Positions 1 through 12,336 of a DNA stretch of 64,000 nucleotides are shown one piece after another. Where the stretch lies: assembly GCA_014155875.1 (NCBI GenBank), contig JACEFZ010024509.1:498501-562500 (forward strand), read 5' to 3'. Positions within the stretch are counted from its first letter, which is position 1. The number at the start of each line of letters is the position of its first letter. The notes below the pieces were generated by a model that had not been told where the DNA came from, ran no database searches, and saw only the letters and a list, made by a program, of their open reading frames with translations. A program made the translations under genes and the position numbers. This stretch comes from Cepaea nemoralis. Taxonomy: Eukaryota > Mollusca > Gastropoda > Stylommatophora > Helicidae.

Positions 1-1080
1 ATTTCGTATCAAACTAAGTGTAATGAATGAAATACGAACAATTTAGATGACAAAATATGACTGTGAATGAATTACACATTTTTTATAAGAATACATGATA
101 ACATTAGATTTACAAATCTGTGATGAAAATAAATTCGAATGAATGATGTTTACATTTGTAAAGAAAATGTATGTTAATGAGTGATGTGAAAATTTGTGAA
201 GAAAATACAAGATGTTGAAGAACTCTCAAATTTTGTAAGAAAATAAAAGATGAATGCATGATTTACAAAGTTGTGAAGAAAATAGATGTTATTGAATGAT
301 TTAGACATTTCTGAAAAAATGTACAGGTTAATGAACTATTTACAAATTTGTGAGGAAAACGCATGATAATGAGTAATTTATACATTTGGAAGAATATGCA
401 GGATAATAAACAATTAGAAATTTGTGAAGAAAGTGTGATAATCACTGATGTACAAATTTGTGAGGTATCCATAGTATAATAAATGATTTATAACTCAGTG
501 AAGAAAATACAAGATACTAAATAATTACAAATTTGTGGAAAAGATGGGATTTTGAATGATTTACAAATTGGTGAGACAATGATAGGATAATGTGCGAATT
601 ACACATTGTGAAGAATCACAGGATTATGAATGATGTAAACATTTGTGACAAAACCAAAGGACAATGAATGATGTATACATTATTAGAAAACCACAGGATG
701 CTGAATGATTTACAAATTTTGAGAAAACCACAGGATAATGAATGATTTACACATTTGTGAGAAAATAAGATAATGCATGATTTACACAGTTGCGAAGAAA
801 CCACAAGATAATGATCGATTTCCACATTTGTGAGAAAACCACTGTATAATGAATTACTTACACATTTGTGAAGAAACCACAGAATAATGAATGACATTTG
901 TAAATAAACAACAGGATATTGAATATACATTAATATACATATTAGTAGAAAATACATATTAAATAACAATAAATATGTGGAGAAGATATAATAACTAATG
1001 ATTTACAATGGCAATACATGTTATAAATAACTTAAACATGTGTGAAGTAAAGAGAATAATGAATAGTTTATAAATTTCAC
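1..1080. repeat. AT-rich degenerate tandem array, duplicate copy 1
   Basis: Loosely repeated units of roughly 40-60 bp, built from 'atgaatgatttacacattt' followed by 'gtgaagaaaa', fill the start of the window. The same repeat type fills 42830-43740. In both places it runs into the same unique sequence (from about 1088 and 44025). The short ORFs here are low-complexity translations and do not look like genes. Confidence 0.8.
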
Positions 1081-2321
1081 TCGACGAAAAATTCATTCTG
1101 GTGGCAAGTGTTCTGTTATTTCTTGCATAAATAAACTGATCTTGCATAATTTAACTCAGAAAATAATGTTCTAACTCAGCCATGTTTCAGATTGACATCA
1201 TTATCTATCTTCAAAGATACAGATACATTGCCATCATCGTGTTTACCCACTGATATTCGCTCATCTTGGCCTTCACCCTTAGCTCAGAACTATCCAATCA
1301 TTCGTCATCTTTTAGCTGGTCCTTTACAGAACATCGCTCTCTTCACCTCCAGCCAAGAAAAGGTTCTCGATCTGTGGAGCGTTCATCTGCCTAATGCATG
1401 TTCATGGCCCAGGTGTCTACAGTTCCTTTGTTCATCTCCGTGCTGGTCAACCCCTGCCTCTTCTACCATACCATACCATACCGAGCCATACCTGCCATAA
1501 CTGTTCTTTTCCAAACCACTGTCACATTTAATATAACCAAAGTGTTTCAATTTCCGAGATATAACGCTGTTAATGAATTAGTTTCTTTTCTATATTCAGA
1601 TCTTGTAGAATGCCAATATTTGTTTTCGTCTTGGTCTATAACACAGCTAACTCAGATACAAATAAATATGATGTGCAGTTTATAATAGTGACAGATTTTG
1701 AATATGAAGCTCATTTGTTGATCGAGGACAGAAGAAATAACTCCGACAGGAAGTTTTAGCCAAGTTCTTGTATGGTTTACAATTTTATCTTCTACTCGCC
1801 TGGGCTGTCTCTCAGAGAAATATCACCACAACTACCACAACCACTATCATCATCACCATCATTATAGTCCTAATCCTCACCATCATCACTTGCTTTACCA
1901 AGTGGCGCTCATGTCTCTACACAAATCTTGGTCCTTGGTGTCCTGTCGGTAATATCCCTCCGTGTTATTGTCCTCATGTTTCTCTAAATATCTTGGTCCT
2001 TGGTGTCCTGTAGGTGATAACCCTCCCTGTCATTGTCTTCGACCATCAAGCAACATTTTCCCCGGTCTGCCACTGCCTCTTCTACCACTGAATTTTCCAG
2101 TCATCACGATGCTCTCCCATGTCTCTATTCTCACTATATAACCAATGGACACAGTTTGCTTCTTTCTTATAGATGTGTATACTTTTCTTCTTTCATCAGT
2201 CTCTGTCACGCAATCATTGTTAGTTACTAATAAAACTCGTTCAAAATGTCTCTATCATTAGCCACAAGTCTATTGCTTCACGTGTAAATTATCTATCACA
2301 TTTGCATTAATCTACCGTGTA
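1081..2321. other. Duplicated noncoding segment, copy 1
   Basis: This segment aligns by eye, in the same orientation, with about 43990-46460. Shared words include 'tgttatttcttgcataaat', 'ataatgttctaactcagc' and the descending minisatellite. I see no credible coding gene. The right end (about 2040-2300) matches 46170-46470, where the minus strand carries a decayed LINE RT tail. The LINE relic therefore predates the duplication. Confidence 0.75.
1914..2040. repeat. ~65-bp minisatellite, two units
   Basis: Two units centred on 'cttggtccttggtgtcctgt', separated by 'tgttattgtcctcatg'-type spacer. The paralogous place at about 45715-46165 has about seven units, so the array length differs between the duplicates. 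Confidence 0.8.
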
Positions 2322-2333
2322 GTTTTCCTCTAC

Positions 2334-2575
2334 CGGTCACCCTGGCCTAGGGGTAGCGACTTTCTTCGTAATCCCGTATACTTTCGTGAGTAACGTGACG
2401 TGCGCGAGAATCGGTAGCAGTTCTCTTCGGGTCGGTAAATTACGGGGTATATGAGCTGGTCGCTCAGAAAGCAATGTCAAACTACTGAGCGTAATCTCGC
2501 CAAGAAATCAACAATCAGCTGAAAGATGCTGGTGTTGACACCGATGTCCTGTAAAGGATATGCGAAAAAAAAAAT
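2334..2575 (+). mobile_element. tRNA-derived SINE, copy with 12-bp TSD
   Basis: A 242-bp element flanked by the direct repeat GTTTTCCTCTAC at 2322-2333 and 2576-2587. The head has a tRNA-like A-box region ('tggcctaggggtagcg') and a weak B-box. The body has 'cgctcagaaagcaatg' and 'actgagcgtaatctcgcc', and the tail 'tgtcctgtaaaggatatgc' is followed by an A-rich end. The same family lies at 20911-21156 (+) and 38122-38370 (-). The 12-bp repeat is as expected for LINE-mediated retroposition. Confidence 0.9.
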
Positions 2576-2770
2576 GTTTTCCTCTACTCCACACCCCGGT
2601 TACGCTTCCATACATTATTATATTTTCCGGATCTTCCACGAAACTTCTTGCTTATTTTCATGGACTTTCTCACATGGATATGTTTCACATTTTGTTCCTC
2701 ATCTGATAGAATGCTGCCTTTGTTGCAGATATAAAATCACGTATTACAACACGCAGACAACATTAACATT

Positions 2771-4470
2771 TCACTTATTTAAAGGTAGGACAATGGGAAG
2801 GCATGGGGTGTCACTACGTATTTGTACTATATTAACCTTCTCTATGATTCCAGGAAGACTTGTGGGCCACAGAAAATCTTTGGGCTTGTGTTCACAGTTT
2901 ATGCTTCCAAAGACGAAAAGCTGTTTCTGGTACACTATAGAGCCGTATATTTCCCATTCGAATCCCCATAGCTCACATTGAAACTCGAAGTTACCCTCAA
3001 ACACTGTGTCACAAATAATTTTCCACAAATTACCGTTTTTCTGCAAAACAAACACATTCTCATCGTACATGAAGCTGACCACGCCATCGAGTGGACCGCT
3101 AATTGGTTTGCTCGGTGACAATCGGTAACATTTGTTGAGGTTCGAATAGAAACACAATGTGCTCACCTCGCCGTTGAGTTTGGCAAACAATAGAATATCT
3201 GCTTTATATGCTATCATTGATGTTACATCTTTAGTTCCTGTTACGCATATGCCCCATATCTTATTGTGACCATGTGTGCAGTTAAACCGCAGAAGACGTT
3301 CGCATCTTGTGTCATAGCAGTAAATATAACTTCCGAGGGACAACAACATATTTCTTCTCATTGGCACTAGATAGATTTTTTCTTCGAGTAAACAATTCCA
3401 GACTTTGTCATGTGTGTACATCTGTAAGATGTTATTATTGTTCATGTACAACACGTTGTCAAACACGGCTAAACTAGCCATTTTTGCATCTGGCAGTGTC
3501 GTGTACTCATGGGTGGAACCATCCTTGAAGAGGTAAACATTAACCTTGGCACCGGAAGCAAAGACCATGGCATGTTTCATCTTACCTGTTGCCCTATGAA
3601 CAGCTGTATCTGGCCATGCGCCATGTTCATGTTTCACAGACAATTTATAGTCGACAGCTCTGAAAATCATATCACGGGCAGCCCTACAAGATATAATGAT
3701 GTCATCATTAAACAATTCTCTCAAACATTTATTGCTGACTAAACAAAGACGTACAGCAGATAACAGTTTTACAACATACTGCTTTCTATCCCCGATTGTG
3801 GTATTGACAAATATATCATCTGTATTTTCAGAAGCAATACCAGCTTGTGACTCTGTTGAAGCTGATGAGATTTTATCGGTATAGTTTATCCAATTCAAAA
3901 TAACCCTCACAACGGAATCTTCGCAAGGAGCTTTCAAGTGATCGTTTTGAAGAATATTGTAAAGAACGATTGCAGGAAGCTGATTTAATCCTACATCGGA
4001 CATACAAAACTCGAAATTGTTGCACACAAAATTGACGGAGAAACTCTTTACATTTTGTGAATCAAGCTTGTTTGCGTGATTGTAAAATTCAAGACAGTTC
4101 GATACTGTCATTGTTTAACAAAACCCTCACATTCATCAATCATGAAGCCAATCTGTAGATGAACTGAGGCATGCCATACTTCAATAATATTTTCATTCGT
4201 TAAGCCATCGATTCCTTTGTACATGGAATCACATATGACAACAAATGCATCTTTGGTGACTCCTTGAAGATCAACACGATTCTCTAGGCACTCCTTCATC
4301 TGAGATCTGAAGAGAACCTGGAAGTACTCAGAGCAAGCATTCAGGATCACTTTATGGCACGGAAAAGAAACATCCTCTACTACAACAGTGAAATCGCTGA
4401 AAGAAGATAAATCAGGCAGATTTCTCAAACACTTCTGAAGACTAGAACCCAGTTGTTGTTTAACAGCCAT
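2771..4470 (-). pseudogene. KLHL-like BTB-BACK-Kelch gene, copy 1, frameshifted
   Basis: The first frame starts at the ATG at 4468-4470 (MAVKQQL) and encodes a BTB domain of about 100 residues, with 'FSDFTVVVEDVSFPCHKVIL' close to its start. The second frame (4111 to 2771) encodes the BACK domain (from 'NCLEFYNHANKLDSQ') and a C-terminal propeller-like half without clear Kelch GG motifs. Compared with the copy at 60843-62540, four bases are missing at the BTB/BACK junction near 4115. This ends the first frame at the TGA at 4108-4110, overlapping an ATG at 4109-4111. No other break is seen in the remaining 446 codons. Family members are usually substrate adaptors for CUL3 ubiquitin ligases; that role is inferred from the family. 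Either a young pseudogene or two separate polypeptides. 'tatttttgcag' directly before the ATG looks like a 3' splice site of a 5'-UTR intron. Confidence 0.85.
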
Positions 4471-4795
4471 CTGCAAAAATAAGAAGTCTTAATTTTTTCA
4501 AGACAAACATGATTTCTATCGGGAAAACTAATTTAATCATTTATACCGAGATGAGTGATGATGAAGACGATGGTAGTGAAGTGATGCTGCTGCTGCAGCT
4601 GATGATGATGATGATGATGTTGATGATAAAAGAGAAAAATTATGATCGACATTAGAAGAAAACAGCGGTTATTTGGAAGGGTGCGTTATGAAACAAGTCT
4701 GGAGAATATTAAGGCAACTGGAAATATCCATGTCATTTGAGGCAGTGGAGATATACTTTGCTTTCTTTAGAAGTATGTTGGATATATTGTGAGCA
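4471..4795. other. Duplicated 5' flank of the KLHL copy 1
   Basis: Matches 62541-62865 closely, including 'gatgatgaagacgatggt', 'acagcggttatttggaagg' and 'atttgaggcagtgga'. It carries short GAT and CTG triplet runs. Similarity stops at 4795-4800, where LINE-A begins, and resumes at about 11379. No promoter motif could be singled out. Confidence 0.8.
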
Positions 4796-5493
4796 TGATG
4801 TTAGCGGGGTAGGGGTATCCCATGTCAAAGGAGAAGTAAGACGCTTCCTTTCCACCGTTAGTCTACGGGACACCCTTGGGCAAGGTGGAGTACCAGTTTA
4901 GCCCCCCAATCAGGGTTACGTGAAGCCATGGAAGCAGGTGGTGGATAGAGTGTGAGAGCAGCCGACAGATAGTTGTTGGTTATGGTCTGCACTCTGCGGC
5001 GATAGGCAGATGATCTCATCAGTAGAGACAATGGCTATGGCCACCGACGAGTACAGTCACTGCCCAGAAGGAAAGCAATGGCAAACTATCTTCTGCAAAA
5101 CTTGCCAAGAAACTATAACAATCATGAAAGAAAACATAATAAGAAAGAGATCTGGTGGCGAGACCCCCAGGCCAGGCAGATCAGATAACACTGGGGAAGA
5201 GTGTGACACAGGGACCAGTACTAGTAATCGTGATGACGGAGTTAATCATGACTGGGTTACCAAAGAAATCCCCTGTGTCAGATTACGAAGCAGAGTGAGA
5301 TTGTGAGAAATCTGTATGAGGGAAAGCTTAAAGTAGTGTGTGATGAGATTGAGAGGATAAATATTCAAATTTTAGGAATTAGTGAACATCGCTGGAAAGG
5401 CAAGGGACATTTCACAACTGAAAATGGAAGATTGTTCATTTATTCTTGTAGAGTAGTGTGAGGCCAGAGTGGGGTGGCATTTTATTTAGATAA
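4796..5493 (+). mobile_element. LINE-A, 5' part
   Basis: 5' UTR and start of the endonuclease of a non-LTR retrotransposon ('ISEHRWKGKGHFTTENGR' at about 5380-5430). The element is split at 5493 by LINE-B and continues at 8913. The left boundary is placed where similarity to the paralogous flank (62865) ends. The reading frame is already damaged before the split. A 98-codon frame at 5010-5306 lies in the 5' region and is not recognised. Confidence 0.75.
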
Positions 5494-8400
5494 TCAATCA
5501 ATCAATCATGTGCCATGCCGGAAAGCGTGGGCGGTCATGACTCGCCATTTCACTCGATCACCAGTGTCGTGGATCAGCTCAGTGTTCCTGTCTCGTCCAT
5601 GCCATGTGGCCAAGCCATCCAGGTATTTTCCTCTCGGTCTTCCTCTTGATCTGTTCCCTTCGATCTTGCCAGTTGTCACTAAGTTCTCCAATCCATTTCT
5701 TCTCATAACATGTCCAAAAACTTTTGACTGTCTACGTCTAATTTCTCTAATCAGTTTACGATGTTCATTTGTCTCCTGTAGTACTTGGTCATTGATTTTT
5801 CTGTCTGTCCATGGTATTCTTTGCATTTTTCTCAGAAACCACATTTCTGCAGCCATCAGATGTTTTTCAGCTTGACTGCCCAATGGCCAAGTTTCACATC
5901 CATACAAAAGAACAGGCTCTATGTATCCCCTCAACAATCTTTTTCTCGTTTCAATTGACATCTTTTTATTGGTCAGAATGGTTTTCATCTTGCTAAAGGC
6001 TACTTTCGCCATGGCGATTCTTGTTCTAATCTCTTCAAGGCATCTCCCATCAGATGTTATGACTGTTCCAAGATAATTGTACCGATTCACTTGTTGAAGA
6101 ATATTTCCATGTACTTGTATATTACATTGTGGCACTTCTTCCTTCCTAGTGACGACCATAACCTAAGTCTTTTTACAATTTAATTCTAACCCCAGTTGCT
6201 CACTGTGTACAACAACCGCATCTACTAATTGTTGCAGGTCCTGCGCATTGTCTGCAATTAATACTGTATCATCTGCATATCTAATGTTATTGATGTTTCG
6301 TCCTCCAATGCTGATTCCATTTATATCCTCTACATTTCTGAAAATATTTTCACTGTATAGGGAAAAAAGATCTGGAGACATCACACATCCCTGCCTAACA
6401 CCTCTCTTAATAGGCTGATATTGTCCCACTTCATTATCAATCCTTATTGCAGCTTGTTGTTTCCAATATATGTTTTTTATAAGTCTTTCCCATCAATTTG
6501 TAGATCTGCAAGCATATCCACCATGTTGACATGTCTAACTCTATCAAAAGCCTTTGTATAGTCAATAAAGCAAAGATGTATATCCTTGTTTACTTCTATA
6601 GCACGTTCAGTAACTGTTCGCAGCATATACACAGCATTTACTGTACCCTTTCCTTCTACAAACCCGCATTGTTCTTCCCCTATTTCAGGTTGTATCTTCT
6701 TCCTCACTCTTTGCATGATAATTCTTAGCAAAATCTTTGTGATGTGACTCATTATACTAATTGTTCTATGTTGATCACATTCCAAGGTTCCTGATTTCTT
6801 TAGGATTGCAATAAATACAGAGTTACATAATTCAGGAGGTGTATCTCCAGTATCATATAATGTGTTCATCAGTCTGGTGACTTGCTCTAGTCCAAATTCT
6901 TCTAAAGCTTTAATCACTTCTGTTGTGATGTTATCTGCACCGGGGGCCTTGCCAGCTTTCATATGCTTAAGAACATTTCGAACCTCCATCTCCAAAATTG
7001 GCGGTCCTTCATTATTAAATCTAATATCATACTGTTCGTCTCTGTTATCATCATAAAGGTGTTTCACATAATCTGTCCATACATGTAGAATCTGGTCTTT
7101 TTCTATTATGATTTTGCCATCTTTAGTTTTTAGGCACCCTGTTGATGTACTTGTTCTTTTATTAGTAAATTTCTAAATTCTTTTGTGCACTAATTTGGTA
7201 TTTTGACTGTTGTGTTGGTTTTCAATTTCTAAGCACTTTTCCTCAAGCCATGATTCTTTTGCCTCCTTACATAATATTCAGACTTGTCTGTGGATTTCTT
7301 CATATTTGACAGAATTATTTTCTTTGAGTCTTCTTGTTTCCATGAGGTGTAAAATTTCTTCAGTCATCCATTTCTTACGACCCACCTTCTTTAATTTTGG
7401 AATAGTTGTTTCTGCAGCCACATTGATTGAATTCTTCAACGTTTCCCATTGATCATCCACATCCTGGAATAATATCTCTAGATCAGACAATATTTCAAAT
7501 CTGTTCTGTACTTCTATGTTGAATTTGTTTTGTATTTACTTGTCAATACTCAATGTACACAAGTCATATTTAGTGTTTCCTGTTATATACTTGACTTTCT
7601 TCAACTTTATCCGCAATGTTCCTGTGAGTAATCTGTGGTCACTATAACAATCAGCACTGGGAACTGTTTTTGCTACTGTTAGCGCGTTTCTAAATCTTCT
7701 GCTAATGAGAATCATTACTGTGCGAACATGTGTATATTTCAGTTTGAAGGATTTATCTAATTAATTCACGAAAGTTGTGTGATTTCTGCAGTATGTACCT
7801 GACAAGGTGCAGCGAAATATGCCAGGCAATAAATCGTGCAATCTATTGTTTGTGTCTTCGTTATTCAAATGAGAATGTAGTCAATCTGGTTTCTAATCCT
7901 GCTATCAGGACTCCTCCATGTCCATAATCTTCTAGGGTGTTGCTTAAACCAGGTGTTTCCTACAATCATTTCCTGTTCTTTTGCCCACTCCACGAGTCTG
8001 TATCCTCTTTCATTTCTCTCTCCTAAACCATAGTTTCCTACTGTGTATCTATCCCCTTGATTTCCTACTTTTGCATTGAAGTCCCCTATTATGATGTTTA
8101 TTTCTGAATTTTTACATTTCTTTAAGGCAGCCTCTATGTCATTATAAAATTCTTCTACACTATCTTCACCGGATTCTCCTGTTGGTGCATATACTTGAAA
8201 TAATATTTATGCTAAAAGGTCTGCCACTTAATTTAACTAGTAGAACTCTGTCCGACACGGCCCAATATCCTTGAACAGATGTTGATGTTTTCCGGTCCAA
8301 AATAATTGCCACTCCCCTATGACGATCTTCACCTCCAGAATAAATAATCTTGAAATCGTCATCTATCTTGATGCCTGATCCTGTCCATCTCGTTTCGCAC

Positions 8401-8912
8401 ATACCTAAAATATTAATTTTTTCCCTTTCAATTTCTTGTTTTATGTTCTCTAATTTTCCGTCGTTGTTTAACGTCCTAACGTTCCATGTTGCTAATTTTA
8501 ACGTCTCTGTCCTTGTCTTGCAATTATCAGTCTTTAAGCGAATCATGATATACTAGGCACTTTTAAAGAGGTAGTTTGCCGTTGCTTTCCTCTATGGCAG
8601 TGACCGTACTGGTCGGAGACCGCAGCCATTGACTCAAGAAGAGCTCTTCTGCCTGCCGTCGTGAATTCGAGACCATGACCAACGAATATCTGTCGGCTGC
8701 CCTCAAATTTCATTCACCACCTGCCTTCCGTGGCTTCTTTTGAAAACTTCCAATAAAAGAGCACAAAATAACATCACATAATCCACAGGAAAACACTATT
8801 CGCAGGAAATCCATAGGAAATCACACGAAATCAAAAGGAAAACACTAAATAGCGTCCCCCCGAAAAGTACGCGTCATCCTGTCGCCATTGTACTGGAAGT
8901 CATCTAGCTACT
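5494..8912 (-). mobile_element. LINE-B (RTE-like), nested in LINE-A
   Basis: A 3.4-kb non-LTR retrotransposon bounded by the 10-bp duplication ATTTAGATAA (5484-5493 and 8913-8922). Reading from 8912 leftwards: 5' UTR, endonuclease, reverse transcriptase and a C-terminal region ending 'MTAHAFRHGT'. The 3' end is a (TGAT)n tail, seen as 'tcaatcaatcaatca' on the plus strand. The endonuclease shows 'LATWNVRTLN' and 'GMCETRWTGSG'; RT shows 'GVRQGCVMSP' and 'YADDTVLIA'. Stops and frame shifts interrupt the ORF, so this copy is dead. Assignment to an RTE-like clade is from general resemblance and the simple-repeat tail. Confidence 0.9.
5506..8546 (-). pseudogene. LINE-B endonuclease-reverse transcriptase, broken
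   Basis: Pieces in order from the 5' end: the endonuclease start (8546-8166); a decayed endonuclease remainder with recognisable GDFNAKVG-type sequence (about 8165-7780); a linker (7490-7278); RT fingers/palm with 'KAGKAPGADNITTEVIKAL' and 'FIDYTKAFDRVRH' (7067-6477); the YADD palm (6429-6163); and the thumb/C-terminal region (6159-5506) with 'LLYGCETWPLGSQAEKHLM' and the 'GRPRGKYLDGL' tail. Catalytic YADD is intact. Breaks lie near 8166, 7278, 6480-6430 and 6160. Encodes self-propagation functions; no host role is implied. Confidence 0.85.
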
Positions 8913-11378
8913 ATTTAGATAAAATTACTGCAAAAGCTTTCATGGGATATATCCCAGTTTGTGATAGAATCCTCACTATTAGACTTAAAGCCGTCCAAAA
9001 AACACAATTCTCATACAGATATATGCACCTACTTCAACAGCAGAGGAGGACGAAATTGAAGATTTTTACAACACACTACAAGACATATTAAATAAGATTT
9101 GTCATAATGATATATCAATAATAATGAGAGATTTTAATGCGAAAGTAGGTACAGGAAGAGCTGAAAATGAGAGATACGTTTTAGGAAAATTTGGATTAGG
9201 AAATAGAAATGATGCAGGTGACAAAGTAATTGAATTTTGCACAGAAAATGAGTTAACGATATCCAACACACTTGTTAAACAACACCCAAGAAGACTTTTC
9301 ACATGGAAGTCCCCGGACAGTATTACCAAACATCAGATAGATTATATTTTAATACAAAGAAGATGAAGATCAAGCATAACATCTGCAAAAACCCTACGAA
9401 GTGCAGACTGTGCACTTCATCAGTTACTAGAAGCAGATCTGAAATTACAACTCAAAAAGCTTTCCCGAGGACCAAGGCCACTTCGTTTTGATCTCACAAA
9501 AATACCAGATGCATACAACGACGAAGTTAGGAATCGTTTTGGGGTCTTGATGTCTGTACAAGAGGAAATGATACCTGATGAACTGGCAGTGCAAGCTAGA
9601 GATATCTTGATAACTGCAGCCAAAGATTTCATTCCGACCAAGAAAAAGCAACTTAAGCCATGGATTACATCAAACACGTTAGAATTAATAAAACATCGAA
9701 GGAAACTGAAACAGAAAGGAGGTGAATTCGATAGCAGCAGGATGAAGTATAACTCTTTAACTCAAGAAATAAGAAAGAACACAAGAAAGGACAAAAATCA
9801 ATATATACAGGATTGATGTACCAGAATAGAGCAATATCCTAAGACTGGAAGAGATTACGAAATGTTCAAAGAAATGAAGTTATTGACAAGAAATGTTCAA
9901 CCTCAATTGAATGCTATCTTTGACAAGATGGGAAATACCTTAACAGAATCTAGACAAATTCTAGAAAGATGGCAGGACTATTGCAGTGGAATGTTTGATA
10001 TGCGTGACAGTGAGGATATGAATGAGATACATGAGCCAACGACAGCAGAGACAGAACCTGAACCCTCATTAGATGAAATTCCATGGGCAATAAAGAAACT
10101 GAAGAATGGTAAATTACCTGGATGTGATGAGATACCAGCTGAACTATTTAAAGCGGCAGAAGAAGAAAGCATACAAAGCTATCATGCATTATGGAAAAAG
10201 ATATGGGAATATGGTATATGATCAAAAGATTGGAAAAGAAAAATCTTCATTCCAATACCAAAACAGGGCAACCTAAAATTATGCACCAACTATAGGACTG
10301 TTGTCCTGATCAGTCATGCAAGTTAAATTCTACTAAAATTCATAATGGGAAGACTCCGTAAGAAAATGGAAACAGAAATTAACGTGGTTCAAGCTGGATT
10401 TAGACAAGGAAGAGAAACAAGAAATCACATTCTCAACATGCGTTTAATAATAGAGAAGTGCAGAGAATTTAATGTAAACCTATTCTCGTGTTTTGTGGAT
10501 TAATCAAAGGCATTTCACTGTGTACAACATCAGAAACTTTCGGATATCATGAGGAATATGGGCTTTCCATCACATGTAACACAACTTATAAGAATGCTCT
10601 ATCTAGACCAACAAGCAGCGGTTAGAATAGATGGCGAGACATCAAATTGATTTATCATCAAGCAAGGAGTCCGTCCGGGATGTGTGCTGTCCCCCTATTG
10701 GTTTAACCTGTACGACGAAAATGTGAAAAATGATGATATAAACAGGGAGCTATATTTTGCCCTAAATATCGGTGGTCATGACATACCAGAGATGCGGTAT
10801 GCTGATGATACAGTATTGCTATCCACAACACAGAATGGTATAGAAAACCTAATAGCCTCAACCCAATTGAATAGTGAAAATCACAATTGATATCTTAACA
10901 TAGCAAAAACAAAGATAATGCGTACAGATATAACTATTATGGAGAAAGAAATATATGTTAATGAGCAAAAATTGGAGGTGGTGGAACATTTTGAAATCTT
11001 TGGTCATTGATTACTAACAACTGTGACAAAATGAAAGAAATTAAATGACGACTATCAATTGCTCTTCAAAGACTAAAACAACTGAATAAATTATGGAATG
11101 GGACAGACAGAACTACAAAAATTAGATTTTTAAGAGCATGCATCTTTCCCATTGCAACATACGCCTGTGAGACCTGGACACTTACTAAACAATCTGAACA
11201 GCGAATAAATGCCTGGGAAGAGAGAAAGAGAAAGGCCCAAGAGAAGATGGGTACAGGATGTGGCGGATCTCCAGATGGGTGTATCGGGAGCGAAACATAT
11301 TGCTTATGATCGAGAGGTTTTCCGGAAAGTTGTAATGGGAGCGAGGTTCTGCAAAAGACATGCTACTGAATGAAGGAA
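8913..11378 (+). mobile_element. LINE-A, main part with RT
   Basis: Resumes the element interrupted at 5493; the frame across the split reads 'AFYLD' then 'KITAKAF'. It contains the rest of the endonuclease (9060-9360, 'DFNAKVGTGRAENE', 'HQIDYILIQRR'), a linker (9367-9816), RT (9862-10890, 'PGCDEIPAELFKAAEE', 'GVRPGCVLSP', 'MRYADDTVLL') and a damaged C-terminal region. The right boundary at about 11378 is where similarity to the paralogous flank at 62870 resumes. The terminal 'tgaatgaaggaat' may be a short tail. No clear TSD is seen. Confidence 0.8.
9124..11370 (+). pseudogene. LINE-A endonuclease-reverse transcriptase, broken
   Basis: Open pieces at 9124-9366, 9547-9816, 9862-10221 and 10684-10890, joined through stops and frame changes. 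RT palm motif YADD is intact at about 10798-10810. The endonuclease motif usually read GDFN is RDFN here. The stop after 'ITKHQIDYILIQRR' and stops at about 10220 and 10500 make the copy non-functional. The last part reads 'PKRRWVQDVADLQMG', the basic C-terminus typical of these LINEs. Confidence 0.8.
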
Positions 11379-11670
11379 TAGAAGGAAGCAAACTCTGAGG
11401 TATTGAGAACTATAAGTATTACATGATCACACATGAACAATTTATTAGGAAAATTCCAATGAAATGCATATAAATTATGGGCACATGACGTGAAGTTTAT
11501 GTTGTAAAATACAAGGGGAGAAAAGCAAAGGAAGACAGAAAAAGATGCATAAGAAAAGCTTAAGTAGCCGAGTAAGAAATAACAACATAAGCAAAACACG
11601 CCTTATCAGAATATCAGATGATAGTAAAGATCGGAGAGTCAAGATGCCCGGTTTATGTTCAGGGCAGGCG
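11379..11670. other. Duplicated flank resumes, copy 1
   Basis: Matches 62868-63162 ('ttacatgatcac', 'gaaatgcatata', 'atcagatgatag', 'ggtttatgttca'), in line with the segment before LINE-A. It has no gene; the ORF running into the GAA tract is not credible. Confidence 0.75.
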
Positions 11671-11845
11671 TTTGAAGAAGAAGAAGAAGACGAAGAAGAA
11701 GAAGAAGAAGAAGAAGAAGAAGAAGAAGAAGAAGAAGAAGAAGAAGAAGAAGAAGAAGAAGAAGAAGAAGAAGAAGAAGAAGAAGAAGAAGAGGAAAAAG
11801 AAGAAGAAGAAGAAGAAGAAGAAGAAGAAGAAGAAGAAGAAGAAT
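11671..11845 (+). repeat. (GAA)n tract, copy 1
   Basis: About 175 bp of nearly pure GAA, with single interruptions near 11692 and 11792. It sits at the same place in the duplicated segment as the much longer tract at 63163-63607. The poly-Glu, poly-Lys and poly-Ser frames through it are repeat translations. Confidence 0.95.
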
Positions 11846-12000
11846 TATAAAGTGTTATACCCACTTCTCATAAACCTTTACTAGGACATAAAATGACACA
11901 TGAAGCTATCCGTAGTCCCCTGATTGTGTGATTCACTCTGTAACCGCCCTACACAGGCAACGTTGACACACTGGTTTACTGGCTGTTGATGCTTTCAATG
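11846..12000. other. Duplicated flank after the GAA tract, copy 1
   Basis: Similar to 63608-63760: 'taaaatgacacatg' against 'taacatgacacatg', and 'acaggcaacgttgaca' against 'acaggcaacattgaca'. It ends at the target duplication of the LINE piece that follows. Confidence 0.7.
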
Positions 12001-12336
12001 CAGTAACAGCGGCATTCAGGTGGCTAGAGGAGACTACTGCAACACACGTTGTGTTCATTACGGATTCAAAGAATAACCTTAGCAAGGTGGAGAAATGAAT
12101 GTTTCGTGTGGAATGGCTCTCGTCGCTTCAGAGGTCACAGATTGTGAGAATTGTATGGATATTTTGCCCTGGCCGTGCGGGTGTACGGGGGAACGAACAG
12201 GCTGATAGGCTGGTAGGGAATCGGTAGGAACGATTAGTAGTATGACTCTACGCTGGCTGTTGAACGAGGGGGACTGAGCACGTATGGGAATGTCCTGAGT
12301 GCAGTGATGTCGGTTCTTAACTCAACTCAACTCAAC
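12001..12336 (+). mobile_element. 5'-truncated LINE 3' end with RNase H
   Basis: A 336-bp insert flanked by the duplication TGATGCTTTCAATG (11987-12000 and 12337-12350). The first base of the second copy could belong to the tail. It encodes part of a LINE RNase H domain ('TAAFRWLEETTATHVVFITD', then 'CPGRAGVRGNEQADRLVG' after a stop) and ends in a (CAACT)n tail. Related to I/Nimb-type LINEs such as that at 57428-60150. Confidence 0.85.

Noticed and set aside
4600..11380. Clear target duplication for LINE-A
   Set aside because: The best candidates (gcat/gaat) are too short and unequal to claim.
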